Shown: piece by piece, positions 1-5,836 of the stretch
Layout: every line of letters starts with the position of its first letter
How positions within the stretch are numbered: the first letter of the stretch is position 1
NCBI GenBank assembly: GCA_902810755.1
Contig: CADDYT010000163.1
Location: 1 to 13,360 of the forward strand
Direction: 5' to 3'
Length of the DNA stretch: 13,360 nucleotides
Origin: Chloroflexota bacterium
Lineage (GTDB): Bacteria > Chloroflexota > Ktedonobacteria > Ktedonobacterales > Ktedonobacteraceae
Position numbers and translations under genes: made by a program
Notes under the pieces: generated by a model
What the model was told of the DNA's origin: nothing
Databases searched by the model: none
What the model saw: only the letters and a program-made list of their open reading frames with translations

Positions 1-566
1 TCATTGGAGAGTATGACATGATAGCCTTCACTCTCTCCCGCTGCAATCGGGCGCGCATCGTGTATAGTAGGGCCACCCCTTGCGGGTGGCCTGTGGGCGG
101 CTGGCCTGTGGGCGGCTGGCCTGTGGGCGGCTGGCCTGTGGGTGACGGCTGATCTGGAGGTGGATGGCACAGATGTAGCATTGATAGAATCGTGGCCGGT
201 GTTGATGTCTTCGGTGGAGTAGTTGAGGGCGCGGTGCAGATCGGGGGCGTATTGTGCGGCCCATGCACGCACACCCTGCGCGAGGTCGCCCCTGCCTGCG
301 CCCTGTTCGAGGACAAGGAAAGGCGCGGGTTGGCCGAGGGCCTCCCAGAACTGATAGAGTTGGCGACCGGCGCAGTGGGCGAAGAGGGTAGAGATGTCGG
401 TGCTGGTGTAGTAATCGCCCTCCCAGCCGATGTGATGCGCGCCCGTCACATAGTAGCCGTAGCCGGGTTCGTAGAGGGCCATGCGCATGTATTCGGCGAA
501 GGTCAGAGGCCCTTCGCGCCCGATGCGTTCAAGGATGCGTTGTGCAAGCGGCGTGGTGGTGGTCAT
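1..566 (-). CDS. MidA/DUF185-family SAM-dependent methyltransferase, 5' part, interrupted in frame by a repeat
   Basis: The first 188 codons are present; the gene leaves the window at its left edge. The N-terminus (PLAQRILERIGREGPLTFAE, then ALYEPGYGYYV around residues 30-40 and GDYYTSTDIS at 50-59) is typical of the MidA/NDUFAF7 family, protein methyltransferases whose mitochondrial relative acts in complex I assembly. LVLEQGAGRGDLA (residues 84-95) is the SAM-binding glycine motif. The last residues, VILSN, match the conserved strand that normally continues LSNE. Between LNYSTED (about 114-120) and VILSN the family usually has about 35 residues; here there are about 65. The extra part includes HRPAA repeats and RPPARGGPT, encoded by the dispersed repeat at 62-144, with no stop in this frame. 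The start ATG (566-564) overlaps the holA stop as ATGA, so translation is probably coupled. Whether the protein is functional is unknown. Confidence 0.82.
   Translation of the reverse strand, partial: MTTTTPLAQRILERIGREGPLTFAEYMRMALYEPGYGYYVTGAHHIGWEGDYYTSTDISTLFAHCAGRQLYQFWEALGQPAPFLVLEQGAGRGDLAQGVRAWAAQYAPDLHRALNYSTEDINTGHDSINATSVPSTSRSAVTHRPAAHRPAAHRPAAHRPPARGGPTIHDARPIAAGESEGYHVILSN
62..144. repeat. Dispersed palindromic repeat core plus 15-bp tandem array inside the methyltransferase gene
   Basis: Positions 67-93 match the core of the intergenic repeat at 9545-9571 at 26 of 27 bases; the core is a GGCCACCC/GGGTGGCC dyad. It is followed by a 15-bp tandem unit GGCCTGTGGGCGGCT at 88-102, 103-117 and 118-132, with a partial fourth copy to about 144. 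Because 15 is a multiple of three, the array reads as HRPAA repeats on the minus strand without shifting the methyltransferase frame. Confidence 0.85.
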
Positions 567-1648
567 ACGTTTTGCAGGTTGGGCCGGGGATCGCTGCCGA
601 AGTGGACAACCAGCAGGTCCAGGGCCAGTTCTGGCGTCAGGCGACTGCGTTTGAGCGCGGCATCCGTTTCCAGCAGGGAGCGATAGGCGCTTTCAAGCTG
701 GGCGGCGCTGAATTTGCCGATCTGGCGCAGGGCCTTTTCGGCGATAAAGGGAGCGATGCCGAGCGTGGCGGCGATCTGCGGGCCGCGCATGCCCTTCTGC
801 GCCAGTTCTTTGACGAGCAGCAGCGAGCGTACCTGCGAGGTGATGGTGCTGATGAGGCGCAGGGGTGGTTCGCCATCGGCCAGCAGGTCATGCAGGATGT
901 CCAGGGCCTGCTGGCGGTTGCGCTGCGCGAGCGCGTCGGTCAGGTCGAAGATGCGCGCCTCCTGCACCTGCGCGGAGAGCTTGCGCACGTCATCGCTGCG
1001 AATGGTGCCGCTTTTGCCCACGTAGGTTGCCAGCTTATCCAGTTCGTTGGCCAGCAGGCGCAGCTGGTTGCCGATGAAGTTTGCCAGCAATTCGGCGGCA
1101 TCGGGGGCAATGTTAACGCCCAGCCCCTTCGCCCGCTTGCTGATCCAGCTTTCCAGCGCCTTCCCCTTCGGCAGTGTACTCTGTATAACTTTCCCGTGCT
1201 GACCGGCGGCTTTGACCAGAGGGTGCGCAGCGTCCAGCACCTCGTCGACCAGCACGATCAGCACGGTCGATTCAGGCATGGTGGCGACATAGGCGGCGAG
1301 ACCCTTTTCAAAGCTGGCGCGAGACTCGCCCTTGCCGCTTTTCTTGCCCTTTTTTGCTTTGCTGCCCTTTGCTGTTTCCGCCGCTTCCCCGCCTTCCGCC
1401 TCGCCGGTCGCCTCAACTGAAGCGGACGAACTCTCTTCGCCGCGTCGCCTCTTCGGCAGCCCTTCGAGGATGACGAGGCGCTGGTCGGTCAGGAAGGGGA
1501 GGGTATCGCAGGTAGCGGTGAGGGTTGCGAGCGAGACCTCACCGCCATAGTAGGTATCCTGGTTATAATCGAAGTTCCCCTGTTGCCGCAGCAGTTTGAG
1601 CTGCTCGCGGCTGGTGAATTCATCATCGCCGTGCAGGAGATAGAACAT
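563..1648 (-). CDS. holA: DNA polymerase III delta subunit (clamp loader)
   Basis: At 361 residues this is near the usual HolA length. Delta opens the beta sliding clamp within the clamp-loader complex at the replication fork. The N-terminus MFYLLHGDDEF corresponds to the family's YLLxGxDxF start, followed by PFLTDQRLVILEGLP (residues 51-65), a middle segment STVLIVLVDE, and the C-terminal helical collar region (RSDDVRKLSAQVQEARIFDL, then QVRSLLLVKELAQKGM). Residues 66-111 form a highly charged, low-complexity stretch rich in Glu, Ala, Lys and Ser, inserted after the second strand; most HolA proteins have only a short loop there. The start lies 3 bp after the stop of the membrane-protein gene, with no strong ribosome binding site of its own, suggesting coupling. 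The stop overlaps the start of the downstream methyltransferase gene. Confidence 0.9.
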   Translation of the reverse strand: MFYLLHGDDEFTSREQLKLLRQQGNFDYNQDTYYGGEVSLATLTATCDTLPFLTDQRLVILEGLPKRRRGEESSSASVEATGEAEGGEAAETAKGSKAKKGKKSGKGESRASFEKGLAAYVATMPESTVLIVLVDEVLDAAHPLVKAAGQHGKVIQSTLPKGKALESWISKRAKGLGVNIAPDAAELLANFIGNQLRLLANELDKLATYVGKSGTIRSDDVRKLSAQVQEARIFDLTDALAQRNRQQALDILHDLLADGEPPLRLISTITSQVRSLLLVKELAQKGMRGPQIAATLGIAPFIAEKALRQIGKFSAAQLESAYRSLLETDAALKRSRLTPELALDLLVVHFGSDPRPNLQNV

Positions 1649-1651
1649 AGG

Positions 1652-2026
1652 TCATTCTTCGTGGACGACAATATCAGGACGGCGATAGATATTGGGGTTG
1701 GCGCGGGCGACGAGCAGGTCGGTGATGATGCCGCCGGCCAGGCCAAGCATCGAGTTGAAGAACAGCGAGCCAAAGAAGGTCGAGGCGCCATCCGCGCCGG
1801 GCAGCGGCGTCGTATAGATCAGCGTGCCGACCCAGCCCAGAATGATGACAAAGCCGATGAAGGCCCCGATAAACGCGCCCAGCACAACGGCCCAGCGCCG
1901 CTTGACCGCGCTCATCCAGAACGCGAGGAAAAGCGAAATCGGCAGGGCCAGAATGAAGCCGAACAGGTCACCGAGGAATATGCCGCTCGACGGATCTATA
2001 ATAAGAGCTGGAGTAAGATTTCCCAT
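1652..2026 (-). CDS. Small integral membrane protein of unknown function
   Basis: This 124-residue protein is not one I recognise. It has three likely membrane segments: about residues 15-39 (GIFLGDLFGFILALPISLFL...), 45-69 (VVLGAFIGAFIGFVIILGWV...) and 85-106 (FFGSLFFNSMLGLAGGIITD...). A short polar loop (TTPLPGADGAST) separates the second and third. The glycine-rich GAFIGAFIGF pattern suits helix packing. The C-terminal tail is polar (ARANPNIYRRPDIVVHEE). The start ATG is well supported by AGGAGG at 2035-2040 with an 8-nt spacer. It sits 45 bp after pgeF and 3 bp before holA. Placement suggests co-transcription with holA, but gives no clear functional link. Confidence 0.8.
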   Translation of the reverse strand: MGNLTPALIIDPSSGIFLGDLFGFILALPISLFLAFWMSAVKRRWAVVLGAFIGAFIGFVIILGWVGTLIYTTPLPGADGASTFFGSLFFNSMLGLAGGIITDLLVARANPNIYRRPDIVVHEE

Positions 2027-2070
2027 TGTACAAGCCTCCTCAGGTCAGGTTGTGAGTTTTTCTCCTTTGT

Positions 2071-2099
2071 ATTATATGCCTGTCTCCCTTTGCGTGCAA
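2071..2099 (-). promoter_or_regulatory. Candidate sigma-70-type promoter for the membrane protein-holA-methyltransferase operon
   Basis: On the minus strand, TTGCAC (2099-2094) and a perfect TATAAT (2076-2071) are separated by 17 bp. The expected start is near 2064, leaving a leader of about 35-40 nt that contains the AGGAGG site. The -10 box overlaps the TAA stop codon of pgeF (2074-2072). The -35 is weak (3 of 6). Confidence 0.5.
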
Positions 2100-3019
2100 G
2101 CATCTGCCAGCGCAACAATCACCGGGAAACGCCCCGTTTTCCCCTGTTCCACACGGTGAGAGAAAAACTGGTCGGTGTGGCAGCCGGTGCAGAGATGAGA
2201 TATTTCGATATGCTCAGGTAAGAGACCGGCCAGCAACAATTGCCTGCGGTTGCTCTGCCAGAGATCGAGGCGCAGGCTCTCACGGTCATCGTCCGGCAGG
2301 TATCTGGTGGTGAAGGTGGCCGCTTCGCGCACCAGAGGGCGGTAGCGTTCGGCGGTGGGCAGATCGCTGAAGGACTCGCGGCCCAGGAAGAGGTCGCGCA
2401 CGCGCTCGCTCACCTCGTAGCAGCAGGGGCCAATCGAGGGGCAGATACCGGCGTAGATGTCCTGGGGGCGGCAGCCAGACTGCTCCTGCATGGCCTCAAC
2501 GGTGGCGATAGCGATGCCGCGAGCGGTGCCGCGCCAGCCCGCGTGGGCGATGGCGATGGCCTGCTGCGCGGGATCGTAGAAGAGCAGGGGAACGCAGTCG
2601 GCGAATGAGAGGGCGAGCGCGACGCCGCGCTGGCGTGTGATGATAGCATCGGCTTTGCGGCGCGGCTTGATCGTCCACACCAGTTCCTGCCCGTCCTGTC
2701 GGTAGGAACGATGGAGCCAGTCGTAACGCCAGTCATCCCAGGTTGTTTGCCCGGTATCGAGCGTGGCCACCTCGGCGCTGTGAATCTGCCAGACGGTGGC
2801 GCAGGGGTAGGATGCGATTCCCAGAGCTTGCAGGGCCAGCAGGCGATTGCCGATCACGTTCTCCTGGCTATCGCCCGTACTGAACGAGACGTTAAGGCCG
2901 CTATACGGAGAGACACTGCGCCCGCCATGTCGCGTGAAGATGCCATGAATGATGCCGGGAAATGCCTGGAAAGAGGAAAACTGGAAAAATGAGATATCCC
3001 CGTGTTGTCGTTCGATCAT
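2072..3019 (-). CDS. pgeF: PgeF/YfiH laccase-domain protein (purine nucleoside phosphorylase/adenosine deaminase-like)
   Basis: This 315-residue protein belongs to the YfiH/LACC1 family (once called polyphenol oxidase). Members are zinc enzymes acting on purine nucleosides, and some are named PgeF for peptidoglycan editing. Family motifs appear in order: IIHGIFTRHGG (23-33), GLNVSFSTGD (41-50), VWQIHSAEV (76-84), ADAIITRQRGVALALSFADCVP (123-144), AIAHAGWRG (156-164), GICPSIGPCCYEV (191-203) and SHLCTGCHTDQFFSHR (274-289). The metal triad is His80, Cys142 and His159. Residues 90-119 form a Trp/Tyr-rich insertion before the ADAI motif that is longer than usual. The start ATG has AAGGA 5 nt upstream. 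The gene follows LCP by 73 bp with its own strong promoter, and precedes the small membrane protein gene. The exact substrate cannot be told from sequence. Confidence 0.9.
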   Translation of the reverse strand: MIERQHGDISFFQFSSFQAFPGIIHGIFTRHGGRSVSPYSGLNVSFSTGDSQENVIGNRLLALQALGIASYPCATVWQIHSAEVATLDTGQTTWDDWRYDWLHRSYRQDGQELVWTIKPRRKADAIITRQRGVALALSFADCVPLLFYDPAQQAIAIAHAGWRGTARGIAIATVEAMQEQSGCRPQDIYAGICPSIGPCCYEVSERVRDLFLGRESFSDLPTAERYRPLVREAATFTTRYLPDDDRESLRLDLWQSNRRQLLLAGLLPEHIEISHLCTGCHTDQFFSHRVEQGKTGRFPVIVALADACTQRETGI

Positions 3020-3038
3020 GTGAATCCTTTTTTATCGG

Positions 3039-3085
3039 TGTCGTGAGAACATAGTTTATTATATCCCATTCATGCTCTCACGACA
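3039..3085. promoter_or_regulatory. Inverted repeat flanking the pgeF -10 box, candidate operator
   Basis: TGTCGTGAGAACAT (3039-3052) pairs with ATGCTCTCACGACA (3072-3085) at 13 of 14 positions, ten of them an uninterrupted outer run. One arm overlaps the -35 hexamer, the other covers the expected transcription start, and the AT-rich 19-bp centre contains the -10 box. No U-tract follows in either direction, so a terminator is less likely than a protein-binding site. No cognate regulator is in the window. Confidence 0.5.
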
Positions 3086-3086
3086 A
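3058..3086 (-). promoter_or_regulatory. Strong candidate promoter of pgeF
   Basis: Minus-strand TTGTCG (3086-3081) and a perfect TATAAT (3063-3058) are separated by 17 bp, giving an expected start near 3051 and a leader of about 31 nt. It lies just after the LCP stop codon, so pgeF can be transcribed independently of LCP. Confidence 0.65.
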
Positions 3087-3092
3087 AGGTGC

Positions 3093-4304
3093 TCACGAGC
3101 CGGTGACATTACAGCTATTGACATTGCCGAGGCCGAAGATGCGGTTGACGACGGGCTGGATGTTCTGGCAGTTGGGGAAGATCACATCCTGCTGGCCTGC
3201 GGATGGGTCGTAGGCGGTGCCGGTATCGCCGTAGTCCTGGCTGCCCTGGCCGGGGCCAAGCGTCAGGCTGTGGATGCTGTCTGTGTTGAGGGTGCGGGCA
3301 TAGTTGGCGAAGCCGATAAGTTCCTGCTCGCTCAGGTCGGTATAGACCTTGCCCTGCATGTCCCGGATCAGTTGCGGCAGGTTGCTGATGATGCTGGTGG
3401 CATTCAGCTTTTTCTTGAGTGCCTGCAACACCTGCTGCTGGCGCTGCGTGCGCCCGATATCGCCCACGAGATCGGCATGGCGCGAACGCACGTATTCCAG
3501 CGCCTGCTCGCCGTTCAAATGCTGCGGGCCGGGGGCGAGATTGAGTCGCTTGAGGGCGTAGGGGTCGCTGGGATTGGCACCGCTGCCGGTATCGTTGGGA
3601 TAGCTATCATCGAGAATGGGATGGGTGACGTCGATATCGATGCCGCCGAGCGTGTCGATGACGGAGGCGAAACCGCTCAAGCCAACCCAGGCGTAGCGGT
3701 CAATAGTGATGCCGTAATCCTTCTCGATGGTCAGGCGGGCGAGGCGCACGCCGTCGTCGAAGCTGTTTTTCTGTGTGGCCCCCAGGAAAAACGCCTGGTC
3801 GATCTTGTGCATGCCCCCGACTTCCGGCACGTAGACCCAGGAATCGCGCGGGATGGAGACCATGTAGACCTGGTTGGTGACGGTATCGATATGCACAACC
3901 ATCATCACCTGTGTGAGCAGCGCGGGAAAGCTGTATTTGCCGTCGTTGTCGCTGCCCAGCAACAAGATATTCCAGGACCTGCCGGTCACATTGCCGTCGT
4001 TGGGGGTGGGGCTGAGGGCTGGCTCGTCTTTGCCGCGCGCGACGGGATGAATAAACTTCTGGAGGGGGGTCTGGATGTTTGTCTGGAAGTAATAGTAGCC
4101 ATAGGCAAACGCGCCGCCGCCCGCCAGCACAAACAGCACGAAGATGACCAGCAGGATACGCGCCCACAGCGGCCAGCGCCTGCGTCTCCTCTTTCCCGGC
4201 GGTACCGGGTGCATCGGGGGCATAGCGGCTCCGGGTGACTGAACCAGCGGCATCTGCACCGTCGGTAACTGGCTTATCTCATCTCTGCCTGTCTTGTTTT
4301 CCAT
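3093..4304 (-). CDS. LytR-CpsA-Psr (LCP) family cell-wall glycopolymer ligase
   Basis: LCP enzymes transfer glycopolymers from lipid carriers to peptidoglycan at the outer face of the membrane. From the preferred start (MENKTGRDE) the protein has 403 residues: a Pro-rich cytoplasmic tail, a basic run KRRRRRW (38-44), one membrane anchor (about 46-70), then the LCP domain. Key features are NILLLGSDND (112-121), VSIPRDSWVYVP (149-160) with the conserved Arg153, GGMHKIDQAF, FASVIDTLGGIDIDV (212-226), and the signature ALEYVRSRHADLVGDIGRTQRQQ (268-290) with Arg273, Arg275 and Arg285, which bind the pyrophosphate lipid. The C-terminal extension has two Cys (379 and 398) that might form a disulfide. 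A start 30 codons upstream is possible, but that extension lacks family-like sequence; a GGGGTG motif precedes 4304. It is transcribed divergently from the peptidase gene. Confidence 0.9.
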   Translation of the reverse strand: MENKTGRDEISQLPTVQMPLVQSPGAAMPPMHPVPPGKRRRRRWPLWARILLVIFVLFVLAGGGAFAYGYYYFQTNIQTPLQKFIHPVARGKDEPALSPTPNDGNVTGRSWNILLLGSDNDGKYSFPALLTQVMMVVHIDTVTNQVYMVSIPRDSWVYVPEVGGMHKIDQAFFLGATQKNSFDDGVRLARLTIEKDYGITIDRYAWVGLSGFASVIDTLGGIDIDVTHPILDDSYPNDTGSGANPSDPYALKRLNLAPGPQHLNGEQALEYVRSRHADLVGDIGRTQRQQQVLQALKKKLNATSIISNLPQLIRDMQGKVYTDLSEQELIGFANYARTLNTDSIHSLTLGPGQGSQDYGDTGTAYDPSAGQQDVIFPNCQNIQPVVNRIFGLGNVNSCNVTGS

Positions 4305-4363
4305 TATCACACCCCACTCACCGGCGCGCACCTTGCCCCGGTCGTAAGTTCTTTCTACTATGT

Positions 4364-4369
4364 AGTATA
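4364..4369 (-). promoter_or_regulatory. Possible -10 element for the LCP gene
   Basis: TATACT on the minus strand lies 60 nt upstream of the preferred LCP start, in the 205-bp divergent spacer with the peptidase gene. No convincing -35 hexamer is present at 16-18 bp, so this is tentative. Confidence 0.25.
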
Positions 4370-4471
4370 CAAAACAGAGCGGAAAAATCGCCATGAAATT
4401 GGCTGAAATATCAGGTTTGAGGAAAATTTGAGGAACTTTTTACAAGTTGTGAGGGTAGCCTGACGGTAGTG

Positions 4472-4477
4472 ATACAA
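4472..4477 (+). promoter_or_regulatory. Possible -10 element for the M24 peptidase gene
   Basis: TACAAT (5 of 6 to consensus) lies about 32 nt upstream of the preferred ATG at 4510. The nearest -35-like hexamer, TTGTGA, is about 20 bp upstream, which is too far, so support is modest. Confidence 0.3.
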
Positions 4478-4509
4478 TAAGGGAAAAATGTGTAGTGAGG
4501 AGGCATGAC

Positions 4510-5691
4510 ATGGAACTGGAACGGATACAGCAGGTATTGCGAGACGAGGGGCTGGATGGCTGGCTCTTTTATGACTTCCGGCGCTCGAACCCGATTGCCT
4601 TTCAGGTGCTGGGGCTGGCCGCGAAAGAGATGTATACGCGGCGCTGGTTCTATTTTGTCCCGGCGCAGGGGAGACCGCATGCGCTGATCAGCGCCGTGGA
4701 GGCGCATGTGCTGCGCTCGCTGCCGGGGGAGCGGCATGTCTACCAGACGTGGCAGCAGATGCAGGAGACGCTGCGCAGCCTGCTGCGCCCCGGCATGCGC
4801 GTGGCGATGGAGTATTCGCCGCTGAACGCGATTCCCTATATCTCGCGGGTGGATGCCGGGACGGTGGAGCTGGTGCGCGCGACGGGCGCGGAGGTGGTGA
4901 GTTCGGCCAATATCTCGCAGTATTTTGTGGCGCAGTTGAGCGATGAGCAGGTAGAGAGCCATCGCGAGGCGGGGCGTCGGCTCATCGCGGCCAAAGATAC
5001 GCTGTTCGCGCAGCTTGGCGAAGATTTGCGCGCCGGGAGACCGCTTGATGAGTACAGCGTGCAGCAGCGTTTCCTGGCTCTGATCGAGCAGGCGGGCCTG
5101 GAAGCGGAGGAGCCGCCGATTGTGGCCGTCAATGAGCATAGCGGCAACCCGCATTTCGCGCCGTCAAAAGAGAATCCCACCCCCATCCGGCGCGGCGATT
5201 TCATTCTCTTCGACTTCTGGGCGCACTTGCCGGGCGAGGAGGCTATTTTTGCCGATTACACGTGGGTGGCCTTTGCCGGAACGCGCGAGGAGATTCCGGC
5301 GCGCCATAAAGCCGTCTTTGACGTAGTGCGGCAGGCCCGCGACGCTGCTATTGCCTTCATACGAGAGCGGCTGGCGGCGGGAGAGCGCGTGGAGGGGCGC
5401 GCAGTCGATGACGTGGCGCGCGGCGTCATCAACAACGCGGGCTATGGCAACTACTTTGTGCATCGCACCGGCCACAGTATCGGCACCGCCGAGCATGGCA
5501 ACGGCGCGAACCTTGATAACTTCGAGACACGGGATGAGCGCGTACTACTCCCCAACACCTGCAACTCCGTTGAGCCGGGCATCTACCTGCCGGAATTTGG
5601 CGTGCGCAGCGAGGTAGACATGTTGATCCACGAGCGGGATGCCGAAGTGACCGGAACGCCCATGCAGGAAGAGATTGTCGCCCTTCTGTAG
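4510..5691 (+). CDS. M24-family metallopeptidase (Xaa-Pro aminopeptidase/dipeptidase-like)
   Basis: The 393-residue protein has an N-terminal creatinase-like domain (about 1-150) and a C-terminal pita-bread M24 domain, the layout of Xaa-Pro dipeptidases and aminopeptidases. Likely dinuclear metal ligands are Asp235 (FILFDFW), Asp249 (IFADYTW), His322 (HRTGHSIG), Glu355 (NSVEPGIYLP) and Glu368 (VRSEVDM). NEHSGNPHFAPS (about 213-224) supplies the usual substrate-side His. The Asp-Asp spacing is longer than in classic methionine aminopeptidases, as in one branch of Xaa-Pro enzymes. The start ATG at 4510 has AGGAGG at 4498-4503 with a 6-nt spacer; the upstream GTG at 4495 overlaps that site and is rejected. 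No signal peptide is seen, so it is cytoplasmic. It probably clears proline-containing peptides. The stop codon lies inside a palindrome. Confidence 0.9.
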   Translation: MELERIQQVLRDEGLDGWLFYDFRRSNPIAFQVLGLAAKEMYTRRWFYFVPAQGRPHALISAVEAHVLRSLPGERHVYQTWQQMQETLRSLLRPGMRVAMEYSPLNAIPYISRVDAGTVELVRATGAEVVSSANISQYFVAQLSDEQVESHREAGRRLIAAKDTLFAQLGEDLRAGRPLDEYSVQQRFLALIEQAGLEAEEPPIVAVNEHSGNPHFAPSKENPTPIRRGDFILFDFWAHLPGEEAIFADYTWVAFAGTREEIPARHKAVFDVVRQARDAAIAFIRERLAAGERVEGRAVDDVARGVINNAGYGNYFVHRTGHSIGTAEHGNGANLDNFETRDERVLLPNTCNSVEPGIYLPEFGVRSEVDMLIHERDAEVTGTPMQEEIVALL

Positions 5692-5713
5692 GCGCCGATC
5701 TATCGGCGCCTAC
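5688..5713. terminator. Perfect 12-bp hairpin overlapping the peptidase stop codon
   Basis: GTAGGCGCCGAT (5688-5699) and ATCGGCGCCTAC (5702-5713) are perfect complements; a realistic fold has a 10-bp stem and a 6-nt loop. The TAG stop (5689-5691) lies in the left arm. A G-run, not a T-run, follows, so it may be a palindromic repeat or a factor-dependent terminator rather than a classical one. Confidence 0.5.
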
Positions 5714-5717
5714 GGGG

Positions 5718-5727
5718 GACAATTGTC
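5718..5727. promoter_or_regulatory. GACAATTGTC palindrome upstream of the zinc-array gene
   Basis: A perfect 10-bp palindrome lies in the spacer 110 nt upstream of the ATG at 5837. It could be a small operator, but one copy of this length could also be chance. Confidence 0.2.
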
Positions 5728-5836
5728 ATACAACCCTCTCTTTTGTCGGGCGTATATAGAGTAACTGAACCCGAAAGAATATGTTGATTGGGTGCGATTG
5801 CGGAAGCAGGACGCGCCCCGATCAGGAGGCATCATT

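Noticed and set aside
28..264. 78-codon minus-strand frame with PQASR repeats
   Set aside because: It is the wrong frame of the tandem array; the methyltransferase frame is open through the same region and has family motifs on both sides.
542..1420. Long plus-strand open frame (292 codons) over holA
   Set aside because: It is antisense to a clear HolA and has no ribosome site or recognisable motifs; high GC makes such shadow frames common.
3072..4238. 388-codon plus-strand open frame over the LCP gene
   Set aside because: The minus strand carries a complete LCP protein with all key motifs; the opposite frame is a codon-bias shadow.
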